Of a DNA stretch of 64,000 bases, positions 1 through 11,029 are shown piece after piece (the first letter of the stretch is position 1; each line of letters starts with the position of its first letter). Source of the stretch: Incurvaria masculella (Eukaryota > Arthropoda > Insecta > Lepidoptera > Incurvariidae); NCBI GenBank assembly GCA_946894095.1, contig OX335660.1:8623001-8687000 (forward strand), given 5' to 3'. The position numbers were made by a program, and so were the translations under genes. The notes under the pieces were generated by a model. It worked only from the letters and a program-made list of their open reading frames with translations. It made no database searches and was not told the origin of the DNA.

Positions 1-14
1 ATGGTTATCGCCAT

Positions 15-500
15 TATTTTGTGTTGCATCATCGCACTCTAATTACAATAATTAGAAAGGGACAAAAGAGTGAATCGTGTGAGAAGGCTTCACGCGAATA
101 ACTGTGATTATTAACATACTTGCACTTTCTTACTCATAAATGAGTGCTTTTTCTTTATGCAACCTGGCATGGATGGCTAATACCACACAATTACCGTTAT
201 GATATTAGCCCAATAATCCACATTTCCGAAGGAATTAGGTGCCATGCCAGGACCTTCCCTTTATGAGCTCGGATATACATTGAACTGGATGGAAAACACG
301 GACAATTTTTCATTGTCGCTTCGACAATCTTTTCATCCAATGCAGGGGGAAGAGGACCTACAGTTTTACATGGATTCCGAACCATGGAGCAGCTCGCATT
401 CGTGACGAAAATGCACTTGCCGAACTCATAAAAAGAATGGTGCATGTCGGAGCGAGGAATTCTGGTACGCTAGGCCAGTCCCACGCCACTAGGCTACTAG
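15..500. repeat. SINE-like repeat pieces in or beyond a coronin intron
   Basis: The stretch 225-440 has a diverged partner at 56506-56730 in the same orientation: both carry GTGCCATGCCAG, ACCTTCCCTTTATGAGC and a TTGAACTGGATGGAA block. On the minus strand, about 500-415 holds TAGCCTAGTGG, which resembles a tRNA A-box (polymerase III internal promoter). Positions 15-110 (CACTCTAATTACAATAATTAG, AGAAAGGGACAA) resemble 47676-47745. These look like old fragments of short interspersed elements rather than genes. The rest of 1-925 shows nothing I can support. Confidence 0.45.
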
Positions 501-925
501 CCGCTCACATCCGATTCACAGGTCACTGTGAAACATGGGCGCTTGTGAATTTCAACATTAATTCCACTGACCGGAAAACATAGCACCTTTCATTAGAGCG
601 TTATTGTATTACTGTACATATGTATTACTTTACAAAAGTAGGAGAGCTATGTTCTTCTTCATGGACGCTTCAATATTTTGTTCTATTTGTTTATAACAGA
701 AAAGAAAATACAATTTATCTAAATTCAATGCACTATTGACTAAACATTAGGAAGGCCTGGTCTTCCTAATGATTAGTTTATCTAAAAAAAATATTCATTC
801 GTTTTGTACCCAATATCCTTTCCAGATTCAGTCAAAGCCTCTCGTTCAGGACACGCTCAGTAAATAAGTGAAATTAATTTTCTGGTTTGTCACAGGTAGA
901 ACAATTTGTAGGGTCTAGTTTTTAG

Positions 926-1207
926 GGTTCCGTACCCAAAGGGTATCAACGGAACCCTATTACCAAGCCTCCGCTGCCTGTCCATCCGTCCGTCAGTCTG
1001 TCACAGGGCTGTATATCATGAACCGTATTAGGTAGGTAGCTGAAATTTTCACAGAGTGTGTATTTATTTTGCCGCTATAACAACAAATAGGTTAAATAAA
1101 AAAATAATAAAAATTAAAGAGGGGCATACAAAAAACCTGATTTTTTTTTGTTAAATCTTGTACATAACCCTTCATGTGCGAGTCGGACTCGCACTTGGCC
1201 GGTTTAT
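926..1207 (-). repeat. Repeat family A (GGTTCCGTAC family), complete copy
   Basis: Read on the minus strand it starts AACCGGCCAAGTGCGAGTC, continues with an AAGGGTT and AAGATTTAAC block, the words TTGTTGTTATAGCGGCAAAA and TGAAAATTTCAGCT, a GACGGA-type run, then GGAGGCTTGGTAATAGGGTT and ends GGTACGGAACCCTAAAAA. Further copies lie at 22733-22987, 33479-33735, 47185-47462 and 55716-56061. Length about 280 bp, no coding capacity. The start carries the imperfect palindrome CGAGTCCGACTCG. This is a familiar dispersed lepidopteran repeat; I do not assign it to a class with confidence. Confidence 0.8.
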
Positions 1208-1355
1208 TCAACATATGTCCCATTCTATTTATGGGAGTGTATCCTTCCAATTTTTATTATTTCTCTAGGAAGTTGGAACAGCATATTTAGCACGACTGAG
1301 TCTCTTAGGAGGGTCCGGTGTAAACAACCGTGCCATCGCTACTGTTGAGCCTCAC

Positions 1356-4300
1356 CGGAGTGCCTCAGCCCCTCGATGAGGTAGGGCTCGCGGTCGGTGA
1401 GCTCCATGTACAGGATGGTGGTGTCGCCCTTGCCCGCCAGGAACAGCATGCCTGTGTCGGCGTCGTACAACGGCACCAGCACGCCCGTCGAGCAGTCCAG
1501 CTCGAGCGTCTTCTGCGGCGAGCCGAGGTTGCGCACGTCGCGGACTATCACCTGCCGCAGCCGCGCCGCGTCGAAGCCTGCACCACAGTTACGACATTGT
1601 GAATGGACATGTGCGTGTATAATTTAGCATGACACAATTGCATGATCAATCATTGCAGTCAATGTTTATACACAGTCAAACCGTGATGTGGAAGACTGAA
1701 ACAAGCTGCTGGAGGAAGTCATAAGTGCTAGCTCCGTGAACAGTTTCAAAAACAATTTGGACAATCATGTAAAAAATATTAAAAAAACTACTAACACTTA
1801 AAAAAAAAAAAACAATGTGCACTCAATCAGTGAAGTACAAGCATCAGCTTGCAGCTACTATTGTTTATAATAATAATACAATGCAGTCCAGGCGGTCTGA
1901 CTGCAATGATTGATCGTGCCGACAACCTACGACTAGATACATCCCTATACCGATCGCGTGATTTCCGATGTGAGGCGATGATTATGCGTTTTGTGTCCAT
2001 AGTAATGCTAGGAACCTCTATCAAACCACTTTTTCAATTATTCGAACTAGGGCTTATCCACTTTAGCTTATGGCTTGGGCAACGTTGAAATGACTCAATA
2101 TGCTTGATATTATTACGAAATTAAATTGTTCCAAATTATGCTAATGAAATGAAGGCTGGTGTTACTTGAAGGATGTCCATTAAGCAGACAAGGTGTTTTT
2201 CAATGATGTCACGTCCACCTTTATAAGATTAAATACATTGAGGCTAAACACATAACCCTCCTTGGCTTCACCACAGTCGGGTAAAAAGAATCCTTTCTTT
2301 AAAAGAAGAAATATCATGTAAGAATTTTAAATATGTAAAAATTTTCACTATTTGCACATGTGTAAAAAATGACATAATGTGAATGTTAATTAATTTTTTT
2401 TATTCCTGTGTTCTTATTTTGATCATTTTAAAAGTTTGCAAAGTAGTAATGAGTTGATCCTAGACCCCCTTCCCCCATCTTGTGCTCGTGTTAATCTCGG
2501 ATGTCCCATAACGAGTGCTAGAGCCGAATGTGAAATGTGAAGGAGCCATTTATTAAAAAGACGTTAAATACCAGTGGTTAGAATCCTATCCTGCTCCCCG
2601 AGCCAGACGACGCGGCTGTCCTTGATGTTCTGGTGGCTGTTGGCCAGATCAATGACAGCAGTGGGCGCACGCGGGTCCAGTATCCGAAGCTTCTTGTCCT
2701 TGCACGAGGTCGCCAGCAGCTTGCCGTCCTTCTTCCAGGATGTGGACTGGATCACCTCCGTGTGCTCTCGGTTTGCTAAAATGTCAAACGTTACGCTCAC
2801 TTGCACTACCATTATCGCTGATCTTAGAAAATGTGATAATTGAACTTGAACAAATAACCTACACAGGACTGTGCCAAATATTCTAAGTCCAATTCCTAGT
2901 CCAGTAAGAGCGCAGAAGGTACGACATCAATGCTTCTGATTGGTGCAGAATTTATTGAATTCCTTCACATATTTTCTCACATTTTACACCGGTTGCCTGA
3001 GGCTTGCTAAGATGGTAACAATGAAGAAGGATCAATTTCAATGTCATACCAAATTATCAATTAACAAAATTATTCTTTAGGTATCGAAGTCAACAAAGAA
3101 AAATATTATTCCAATCCTTAATTTTTCAAAAAATCTAATTCCACCACACCACTAAGCATTATGAAAGACTAGTAAGCGTAGCCGGGAAGGCTACGCTTGC
3201 ATCAATTTTGTTTTGGACAATCATTTGAAATGATTCAGGTAAAATGCGCCGTCGGCCCTTTCTTTCTGATTGTTTTTATTTTTTCACGGCTTCTAAGGGC
3301 CGCAGAGTGATGTTAAATTGACTAACTATTACCTCTCCCCAAAAATTGGCCTATAAATGGAAAAATATTTTTTTAAATCTTACTATAAGTTCCACAGATT
3401 AGCGAGTTCAAACGAAAAAAACAACAAACTTCTTCAGCTTAATCTACCTATTAGTTCAGATTAAAAAACTAAATTAGTGAATTGTTGGCATCATAAAATA
3501 TCTAAACAAATGAAAATCCCTCACTGAATGCCTCCTGTTGTGTGGTGAGGTCCCAGAGAGCCAGTTCGTGACCAGACGCGACGTGAATGAGCCCATCGGC
3601 GGTGGGGTGAAAGCCCACATTCTCCACTCGGCGCTGCTTTTGCGAGAGGGTGCACTCGGGTGTAGAGAGTGACTCCTTGAGGCCTTCGGGTGGAATGTGC
3701 CATACCTTTACCTGCGGAGAAAAAAAGAACATTTCATCAGTATACTGGTAAAACCCGTTAAATGGCAATGCTCATAAATGGAAGGTAGCCTACCATGGAA
3801 ACTCATCCTTTCGGGAATGTGAATGGGGACTATAAGCCATTCATGCCCAGTTACATAAAAATATACTGGTTGGGCAAATTGTCAGTGTTTTCCATATATT
3901 GCAATTTAAGGAAGGTTCAGGCATGACACCTAGTGTACATGTTGGTGTTTTGGGCTAATATCATGACATGTATTTGGCATTGAAGTTCAGTTACATAAAA
4001 AAATTAATCTAGCTATAGCTAGAGCCAAACAACAAAAAATTTATAGATTTCCCCAAGACGTTATCTTTCACTGTAAGGATTCCTAGGTACCTAGTTTATT
4101 ACATACATAAATCAATTGTTATTATAATATAATATAAGTACCTACATATATTGACAAATAATTGTGCTACCTACCTTACTTTATTTATTTTATTTATTTA
4201 TTTATTTATTTGATGAACGAGCAGCCTAAGCTGATGTGTTCATGTCTGGGCTCACTGGTGCTTTGTTATTACGGTTACTTTAGTTTAGTGTTTTTAGGTG

Positions 4301-5263
4301 TTTGTCAAGCCTGTTTTTAAAAGAATTGGTGGTGGGTGCTTCAACGACATCTTCTGGCAACTTGTTCCACTTGTTTCTATAAAATGGAGACCATATGTAT
4401 TTCTTCTCTACTTGTTTCTTTTTGCCTACCCAGAAAAGTGGAAAACCTTGCTAATTGGGCAGGAAGACGGAATAATGCTAGCTAACAAGTCATTGAATAG
4501 ATGGAAATTGTAAATTAAAGATATTAATAAGCATATAACATAAGGATAATTGTTTTCTAGTATCATTCAGTGTAATATGGAACAGTATATGCATGTATAC
4601 TTCTAAAGGTTCTTCCTCAAGATATTTTAAGGTAAACATTCTTGACAATCTAAGTAACAAACCTTCCTATAACCAGATTTCCAAATCACAATCCATTTCT
4701 ACTTTCAATAAACAGTTTATCTAATAAGCAGAGCAAATGAAATCAGAAGAAAATCCAATTTCATTTTCAAGGCGACGATCGAACCTATTTGACGCTAAAA
4801 TACAACAACACAAAAATCTTGACATTAAGTATTAAATAAAAAAATCTGTTAATACATCAATTAACTATGTACTCGATTTAGACACATCAGCCTAGGCTGC
4901 CTGTCTAATTTAAAATAAATAAATAAACCCATTAAACGTCAGCCCCGTTCTTACCAAACTATCCTGAGATCCAGTGAGCAGAAGCCCGTCGTGGAAGGGA
5001 GAGAAATCCATGTCGGTGACGGTGTCTGAGTGCGCGTGCAGCAGCGGCATGGTCTTGCTCTTCCTCCCGCAGTCGTCGAGCGGCAACACGGCGAGACTGG
5101 AGCCAGCGTGCTCCCAGTTGAACGCCATGAACGCGGCCGATGCGCAAATGTTGTTGCCGAACGTCTGGTACGAGCCGACGCATATGTCCCGGATGCATGC
5201 CTCCGGTTTGGGCACGATCGGAGCCGCATTCTTATACTTGGAGGCCTTGAATCGCCAGGCCAT
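1356..5263 (-). CDS. pod1: Coronin-7 / Pod1, N-terminal part, four exons; runs off the left edge
   Basis: Coronins are WD40 proteins that bind actin; the coronin-7/Pod1 type links actin, microtubules and Golgi traffic. Four minus-strand coding exons are visible: 5263-4955, 3711-3525, 2775-2572 and 1577-1356, all with GT donors and AG acceptors and matching phases (0, 1, 1, then an open donor at 1355). They encode about 307 residues. The protein opens MAWRFKASKYKNAAP, the usual coronin start, followed by WD-type blades (HSDTVTDMDFSPFHDGLLLTGSQD; HVASGHELALWDL; TSCKDKKLRILDPRAP). Start chosen at 5263 because it is the conserved MAWRFK methionine. The last exon stops at GEGDTT-like text (AGKGDTTILYMELTDREPYLIEGLRHSG), so later WD repeats and the second half must lie outside the window. 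Family identity rests on remembered similarity and is strong; which of the coronin classes is slightly less sure. A Penelope-like element lies just upstream. Confidence 0.93.
1578..3524. other. Coronin introns without recognisable content
   Basis: This covers introns 1578-2571 and 2776-3524 with the exon 2572-2775 between them. Apart from an A run at about 1800-1812 and AT-rich text I see no gene, RNA or named repeat here. Confidence 0.5.
4178..4432 (-). mobile_element. 3' end of a degraded non-LTR retrotransposon (LINE)
   Basis: Inside a coronin intron, minus-strand frame ending at TAA (4282-4280) reads a typical LINE carboxy end: WSPFYRNKWNKLP, EDVVEAPTTNSFKNRLDKHL, then TLN and stop. The pattern WN-LP--VV-A-T-N-FK-RLD is the usual last block of many insect LINE reverse-transcriptase ORFs. 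It is followed by a short 3' UTR and an AAATAAATAAATAA tail (plus-strand TTTATTTATT run at about 4178-4212). Nothing further upstream is recognisable, so it is a strongly 5'-truncated copy lying in the same orientation as the host gene. Confidence 0.7.
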
Positions 5264-5470
5264 TTCAGAGTATAAGGTTTCCCTTGATTGGAGTTGTTGA
5301 GCTATTGCAAAAAAATTGATTATCAGTTATATTAGGCCAAAAGGTTGAGAAAATTATTAATGTACAGTCCAGCTTCCAAAAACCAAGCATTTCGATTATT
5401 ACGTAATCATGTTTAAGCTACTGCTCTATCAGCATAGCAACCTATAATAGATATTAACCTGAGCCGATAG

Positions 5471-7042
5471 TCTCAGTTGTCACCTAAATTGGCGTTACGG
5501 CAAACCGATCGACTGGCGTTTTCAAATGTATGGAGAAATTGAAGAGCGCGCGCAGCGGGCGTTAAGCGAACTAACATTTGCGAGTCCGAGCTTGATTTTA
5601 CAGCTTACTCAACGTTACAAGATTTAGTTTGACGGCTTACCGCGCGTGTGAGGAGCAGGACGTGCTGCTCGACGTTTCGGAGCCTCACAAGGGCTCCATC
5701 TTCAGGAGACCAAATTCCTAGACCACCTCAACTCCATACATCCCAGGATTAAGTTCACTATGGAGATTGAGCAGGAAGGAAAGCTAGCATTCCTGGATGT
5801 ATTAGTGATTAAGTGCGCCGATGAAAAGTTGGGTCATACGGTATATAGAAAACCGACCCATACCAACAGGTACCTACATGCATCCTCAGATCACCACCCG
5901 GCACACTTACAATCGGTACCAAAATCACGGAGAGCGGAACGTCTTTGTGATCCACTACACATTGCTGCGGAAATTAAATTCATTGAGACAGTGCTGCAAG
6001 GCAATGGGTATAAGGCAAGAGATTGGAGAACCAGAAGGAAAGAACGACAACCACAGTATGACGTCAAGAGGCGAGCCGCATACCTGTCGTACATCAGGGG
6101 AGTGACAGACCGCATTGCGAGGATACTGAGGAGATCCAGCATACCAGCCGTGCTGTATCCTCAACGCAAGGTCTCAGCCATGCTCCGATCAGTGAAGGAC
6201 AAGGTACCATTACTCGCCGCTGGCGTCTACAGAGTTCCCTGTTCATGCGGTAAATCGTACATTGGCCAAACGAAGAGGAGCGTCAGCACACGCATCACGG
6301 AGCACATACGGGCGGTTAAGAACAGAGATATCACGAAGTCAGCGCTGTGTGAGCATGCAGAATCTGGACCTGGGCACGGGTTGAGGTTTGATGAGGTGAA
6401 AGTCCTAGTACCTGAACAACGAAACCTCCCACGAATCATTCGGGAGTCCATCGAAATCAGCAAGCACAAGAACTTCAATCGTGAAGATTCCTACCGTCTT
6501 TCGCCCATATGGAAACCCGTGCTGAATAAGCTGAAAACTGAATTTCGGAGAGGTGCACCGACAACAGACGTCGAGGAAAACACAGTCAGCGTGTTTTGCA
6601 CTTCACACGAAATTCGGACCGCAGCTGATCCTCAAGAAAATGTACGAGTGTTGCCATGGACGCTGAGAAGTGAAGCAAAGCGGCGGGTATCCAGTAACGT
6701 GCCTACCTCCGTCGCGACAGGCACGTTCTCCTGAAGATGGAGCCCATGTGAGGCTCCGAAACGTCGAGCAGCACGTCCTGCTCCTCACACGCGCGGTAAG
6801 CCGTCAAACTAAATCTTGTAGTTATGTCCCGCGTAAGTTTTAAAATATTACTCAACGTTGCCGTAAATACATCGACGTTGCCGTTTACGTCCACTCCGCG
6901 TTTTCATACAAATTTTGATAGCTTTGACAGCTTGAAGAAGTAAAACCACAGAATATCTAGTAAAAACTTGTGTGGAGTTTGGAGAAAACGCCAGTCGATC
7001 GGTTTGCCGTAAACGCCAATTTAGGTGAGAACTCAGACTGAC
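5471..7042 (+). mobile_element. Penelope-like element, 5'-truncated, between inverted flanking repeats
   Basis: The 324-codon GIY-YIG ORF is flanked by inverted sequence. The inner arms are 5614-5710 and 6725-6826 (share GTCGAGCAGCACGTCCTGCT and GATTTAGTTTGACGGC across strands). The outer arms are about 5482-5524 and 6983-7032 (GAAAACGCCAGTCGATCGGT). Between inner and outer arms the two sides differ. Penelope-like elements are known to carry LTR-like flanks that may be inverted and to be truncated on insertion, which fits. The element lies upstream of the coronin start codon and reads away from it. A short relic of the outer end is also seen at 57017-57062 in the GMC oxidoreductase intron. 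Confidence 0.75.
5760..6734 (+). CDS. Penelope-like reverse transcriptase end plus GIY-YIG endonuclease
   Basis: 324 codons; the frame is open further 5' (coding text such as FLDHLNSIHPRIKFT from about 5714), so the ATG at 5760 is internal and the reading frame is cut by the left inverted arm. Residues 1-60 match the end of the RT core of Penelope-like elements (KLAFLDVLVI, VYRKPTHTNRYLH, SSDHHP). Residues 155-260 are a GIY-YIG nuclease: GVY at 155-157, YIG at 167-169, an arginine in STRITEH near 178, and the cysteine pair CSC at 161-163 typical of the Penelope type. The RT active site (YADD-like) is missing, so this copy cannot encode a working RT. The last residues are read from the right inverted arm. 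No introns seen. Confidence 0.85.
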   Translation: MEIEQEGKLAFLDVLVIKCADEKLGHTVYRKPTHTNRYLHASSDHHPAHLQSVPKSRRAERLCDPLHIAAEIKFIETVLQGNGYKARDWRTRRKERQPQYDVKRRAAYLSYIRGVTDRIARILRRSSIPAVLYPQRKVSAMLRSVKDKVPLLAAGVYRVPCSCGKSYIGQTKRSVSTRITEHIRAVKNRDITKSALCEHAESGPGHGLRFDEVKVLVPEQRNLPRIIRESIEISKHKNFNREDSYRLSPIWKPVLNKLKTEFRRGAPTTDVEENTVSVFCTSHEIRTAADPQENVRVLPWTLRSEAKRRVSSNVPTSVATGTFS

Positions 7043-7983
7043 CACTCTGAGCATTTTGTGTTAAAATGCTTTGGTTCTTTAATGCAGCAGTAAGGGCATA
7101 GAATAAGAAGTGTACAAGAACAGTCTAACTCTAAAACTGCCTCCCCCACCCTTATACCAAATCAAGAGTAGTTTTCGAGTAAACCGCTCATCTGGCTTTA
7201 GCCGAGCACAAACGCCCAATAGACATCATGGTGGTGAGGCTGCGACTCCCGAGGCCACCGCTAATCTTTGGTACTCTGCAGCGGTAAATCGCATGAACGC
7301 AAACAGAAATACTCAATGGAAATTCTGTCGTTTGCTATGTGCCTTTGTAGAATAACAATCAAAAAATATTTGGCTGAGTTCAAAATTAAATAATTGATTG
7401 ACCAAACAATGCAAATAAAGTTTTAGTTTATTTTTTTAAATGAAATAATGAACGATAAAAAAAACACTAAATTCCCACCCACATTTTGCACCTATCTACT
7501 ATTCCGAAAAGAATGATGACAAATTGGGGTCTTCATCCGGAAACGAGTCTTCTTTCAGAGCCAGCAAACAAAGAATTAAGTAAAACCAAAATAATAAAAA
7601 AAACTGCAGAGGCCTATGTTGCAATCAATATTGCTTACCGATACGCTGTAAATCACGGAACAATTGTTTTTATTGGAAAGAAAGAACTCCAACCACCAAC
7701 CACTAGAAGCTGACATCGGCCATTTTGCTAGCGTCGCCGCTTGACAGCTGTCAAAATTGCAACACCATGGTCCGATTTTAAATGTCAACGTTTACAGTGT
7801 ACATGCACAAGCGTTCAGTATCACAACGGATCGTTCCATTCGTGGGAATGTTTTGAGTTGTTCAGCTTTTTCGAAACGGAAAGGATTTACCAATATTTAT
7901 GGCATGCTTAAAGTTTCTGGATTCTGATAAATAAAACCAGATAATAAACTTGATGTATTTATAGTTTTTTTTTAAGTTATTAT
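7043..7983. promoter_or_regulatory. Gene-free stretch, possible coronin promoter zone near 7700-7800
   Basis: No supported gene. Around 7710-7790 the text CATCGGCCATTTTG followed by a perfect 14-bp palindrome TTGACAGCTGTCAA (7741-7754, containing the E-box CAGCTG) resembles the start region of a housekeeping gene. It could hold the untranslated first exon of the minus-strand coronin gene, but no splice pair was established; this is inference. Confidence 0.2.
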
Positions 7984-7986
7984 TTA

Positions 7987-8528
7987 GGTGGCCCAACTCG
8001 GCGGGACTAACTTATTCGCGGGAACGGTGCAAAACCGTGCTGTTGCGCTCTGGGACCTTCTCTGTTTCAAAGATAAAGACAGGCTCCGTGATGAAGAAGA
8101 TGCAACATGTCTACAAAAAAGACAATGTACATAGTGTATGATTTAGTAAGATTTACGAAAATTTTAATTACATAACGACTTATAGCTAAAAGTAAACCAC
8201 GACCGCTGTAGTCAAAAATCTAATACAAACCAAATAGATTATAAATCTTCATTAAATACGCTATGTCTGATGACTAATCTTTTTAAGATATTCTTACTTT
8301 ATCATTGCGTAATCCACCTCCAAAGTTATTGTATAAAACGCACGAAAAATTCTAACTTTAGGTCCTTATAACTTAGAAACTAAACACAATTTTACAATCC
8401 CAACGGTCATCAGATATCTAGTTCAATCGAATAAAGCTATTTTGAGTAAAATTTGGGATCTCTCACAAGAAATATGGGCGTGATCATCTTTCCCCGTTTG
8501 TATGGGGAGTTGAGCGGGATGGCTCACC
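7987..8528 (+). mobile_element. Repeat family C, MITE-like, copy 1
   Basis: About 542 bp, flanked by TTA on both sides (7984-7986 and 8529-8531). Ends are inverted: GGTGGCCCAACTCGGCGGG at the left and, on the other strand, GGTGAGCCATCCCGCTCAAC at the right. Internal words such as TGCGCTCTGGGACCTTCTCTG and GTAATCCACCTCCAAAGTTA recur in copies at 32489-33080 (opposite strand) and 43393-43930. No ORF. A 3-bp TTA target duplication with inverted ends is what PIF/Harbinger-type non-autonomous elements show; the class is inference. Confidence 0.75.
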
Positions 8529-8735
8529 TTAACAGTGCATATCGTCCTAATCATGTACCATGTTTTAACATGTTCACTCTGAATACAATTGAAAATCTCT
8601 AGGCCTATGCGAAATGTTCAATCTATTTATAATATATTTAAATATGCACGTCCGTTAAAAAAGTATCTAAAATTAATCGAGCGGATCATTGACAACACAC
8701 GGCAGGGCCGGATTTAGAGTGTGGAGGCCCTGTGG

Positions 8736-10074
8736 TGTAGCATGTTTTCGAAACGCTTTTATTAATGTACAATCTCCCTAGAATTATGACACGTCGGTTC
8801 AACATTGCAACACAGATCTCCCGCGCAATTCGTAGCGAGCCAGCATTCCCTTTCTCCCTCGCACGCGACCCCAACGTATGGCGCCTTCGGCGGGCCAATC
8901 ACAGGCTCAGGATAGCACCGCACGCGACTTCAACGTATGGCGCCTTCGGCGGACCAATCACAGGCGCAGGATAGCACCGCATTGACACCACGCGCGGTAC
9001 CGTCGTTGCAAAACGCGCGCCATGGTTTCTATAACTAGACTGAGCAAGCCGGGCGGCGCGATTCCAGTTTGGGCGCTGAGTACCGACGAACGTGTGCGAG
9101 TGTCTTCAACGCGCGAAAGGCGGTTGGAACCTAGGCGACGCCGATGTCGAGTGTGGAGCACCGTGAGGAGGCCAGGTGACGCGGCCGGGCGCTTCGGGGG
9201 GCCGAGTGAAGCTGCCGGGTTCCTGCGGAGCTTCAGGTCCGGGCCGCGAGGAACGCCGAGAGGCGGCCGGGTGCGGCCTCGAGCACCGGCGTAGCGGCGG
9301 AGCGTAGCTTCCGGAGGCGTCACCAGCCAAGGCGAGCTCCCGCGGCGCACGTCCACCGCCTGCGCATCTTCGGCGAGACCTTCTTGTGATCGGTACCCCC
9401 CACACCTCTATCCTGGAACTATATGCCCAAGATCAGTGAGATAGGACCCCACTAAAGTCGCTCAGGGAAGCGCGGCAAAATACATCCTTGGACTTCTGGT
9501 GATCACCTCCGTTGTGTCTGTTAGACATAAGTTCTTTGTTAATTCAAATTGTGTAAATATGTAGATATTAATCTCTTTGAAAGGCGAAGCCAGAGCCCAT
9601 CTTACCCTTATATGCATAGCGTCTAGTTTTCTATACCTCACCTTGCTCTAGTCTAGATTTGGTACTGTGTTTATGTCTCATGTAATATAGACTGAACATG
9701 ATGTTAAATTTGGTGCACATTAATAACTCCTCCCTGGGTTAGGCCTCCTTTCCCTACCGCTATCCTACACACAACTACTCGGCGGAGGCGTTACAAGGTA
9801 CATACACGACACCTTCCCTTCCCGATGTAGGTGGTAGGACAGCAACATAGCAGTCAGCAAATTCACCACCATGTAGCTGAATGGAAGTTTAACTTACCAC
9901 CGGAAGAACCACACCCTGGGTTCCCTTTGCTCTACCGCTACTAGCCGAGGCTTCTCCTGTAATTCTGCTTATCATTATTTTTTATATAAATTCTTGGACT
10001 TAACCGGCAGTGTTCCTACACTCGCCTGGAACCTCATACATAATAAAATAAACTCTTAAATTTATACAGCTACA
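8736..10074 (+). repeat. 5' LTR of the Ty3/Gypsy element
   Basis: Starts TGTAGCATG, ends CAGCTACA. The first 250 bp hold two 59-bp tandem units (8862-8920 and 8921-8979), each with a CCAATC box (8895 and 8954) and the word GTATGGCGCCTTCGGCGG, which look like promoter or enhancer repeats in U3. The middle is GC-rich; open frames there of up to 132 codons are a by-product of composition. Near the end AATAAAATAAA (about 10043) could serve as poly(A) signal. Confidence 0.93.
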
Positions 10075-11029
10075 TACTGGCGCACGACAGTGGTAATAAT
10101 ATCTGTGGTGAATCTTGCGTAGTAATTTTCTTCTGTTATTAATTGCAATATGATTTTTTCTTTTATATGTGGTCATTTTCAGCGCCGAAGGTAAGTCAAT
10201 GTGCCCTAATTTAACATACTTTACTGTTTATTGCTTATAAAAAGGTGCATTCGCTTAAATTACATATCGTACGGACATCATTGCTATAGTACCGCGCATA
10301 TGCGTAACAAATTGCTACAACGCTTCTTTGTAAATACCTACCTATAGTCGTCGCACTGCAGCCCGCCGCGTGCCACGATCGAGTTGCGTCCGGTCAATCT
10401 TGACGCGCCGCTGTGTTTGAAAATAGCAGCGTAAGTCACGCGCCGCGATCACGGCAACCTACCTATGTCTCTGAAAAAAAAAATATCTGGTCACACGATG
10501 AATAGTTGATCGCATTGTAGTTTCTGTGCTCTAGATACCTACCTCCTGGGTGGCAAGTCATATACGCTCGTCGATAATGGACTTCAGTTTTTTTATATAT
10601 TTTTATCATCTCAGTTTTTACTGCATAAAGTAGCCTATTTACAATTCGCTGTTCTACACTTGTCAATTACATTCGTCAATCGAAAGTTAAAGTATATTTT
10701 GTCTTGTTGAATCTTTTCACAAAATACCTACGTAGCCTCGACGCGCATAGCTACTGCGCGCGGTGGCAAATTCCTGGAAACTCGTCTGTAGGCATTGGGC
10801 GCGCGCTGCTACGCCCCGCCCGCTCCCGCGCGTCAACTAACCGCCAAGCCGACTTAACTTTGGTTCAGGCTCATAGTTAGGGCTGGATTGCACCATGTAA
10901 TCTTTTATTCATAAAAAATTCTTCTGTTGTTTGTTATTTTGTATGTGTCTCTTATTTGCTTTTGTCTTTTGTATATGGTGTCTCAAATCTAAATAACTTA
11001 AAAAAAAAAAACAAACAATAATTTCAAAA
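10075..11029 (+). other. Leader of the LTR element with candidate primer-binding site
   Basis: Three bases after the LTR, 10078-10090 reads TGGCGCACGACAG. It starts with the TGG complementary to a tRNA CCA end, so it is the likely minus-strand primer-binding site; I could not match it to a particular tRNA. The following 940 bp have no supported ORF. AAAAATGG at 11026-11032 gives the gag start a good context. Confidence 0.5.

Noticed and set aside
8958..9405. Open frames of 90-132 codons within the LTR, on both strands and repeated at 18845-19292
   Set aside because: They overlap each other in different frames in a very GC-rich stretch, have arginine/proline/glycine-biased composition, and are identical only because the LTRs are. 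No domain is visible.
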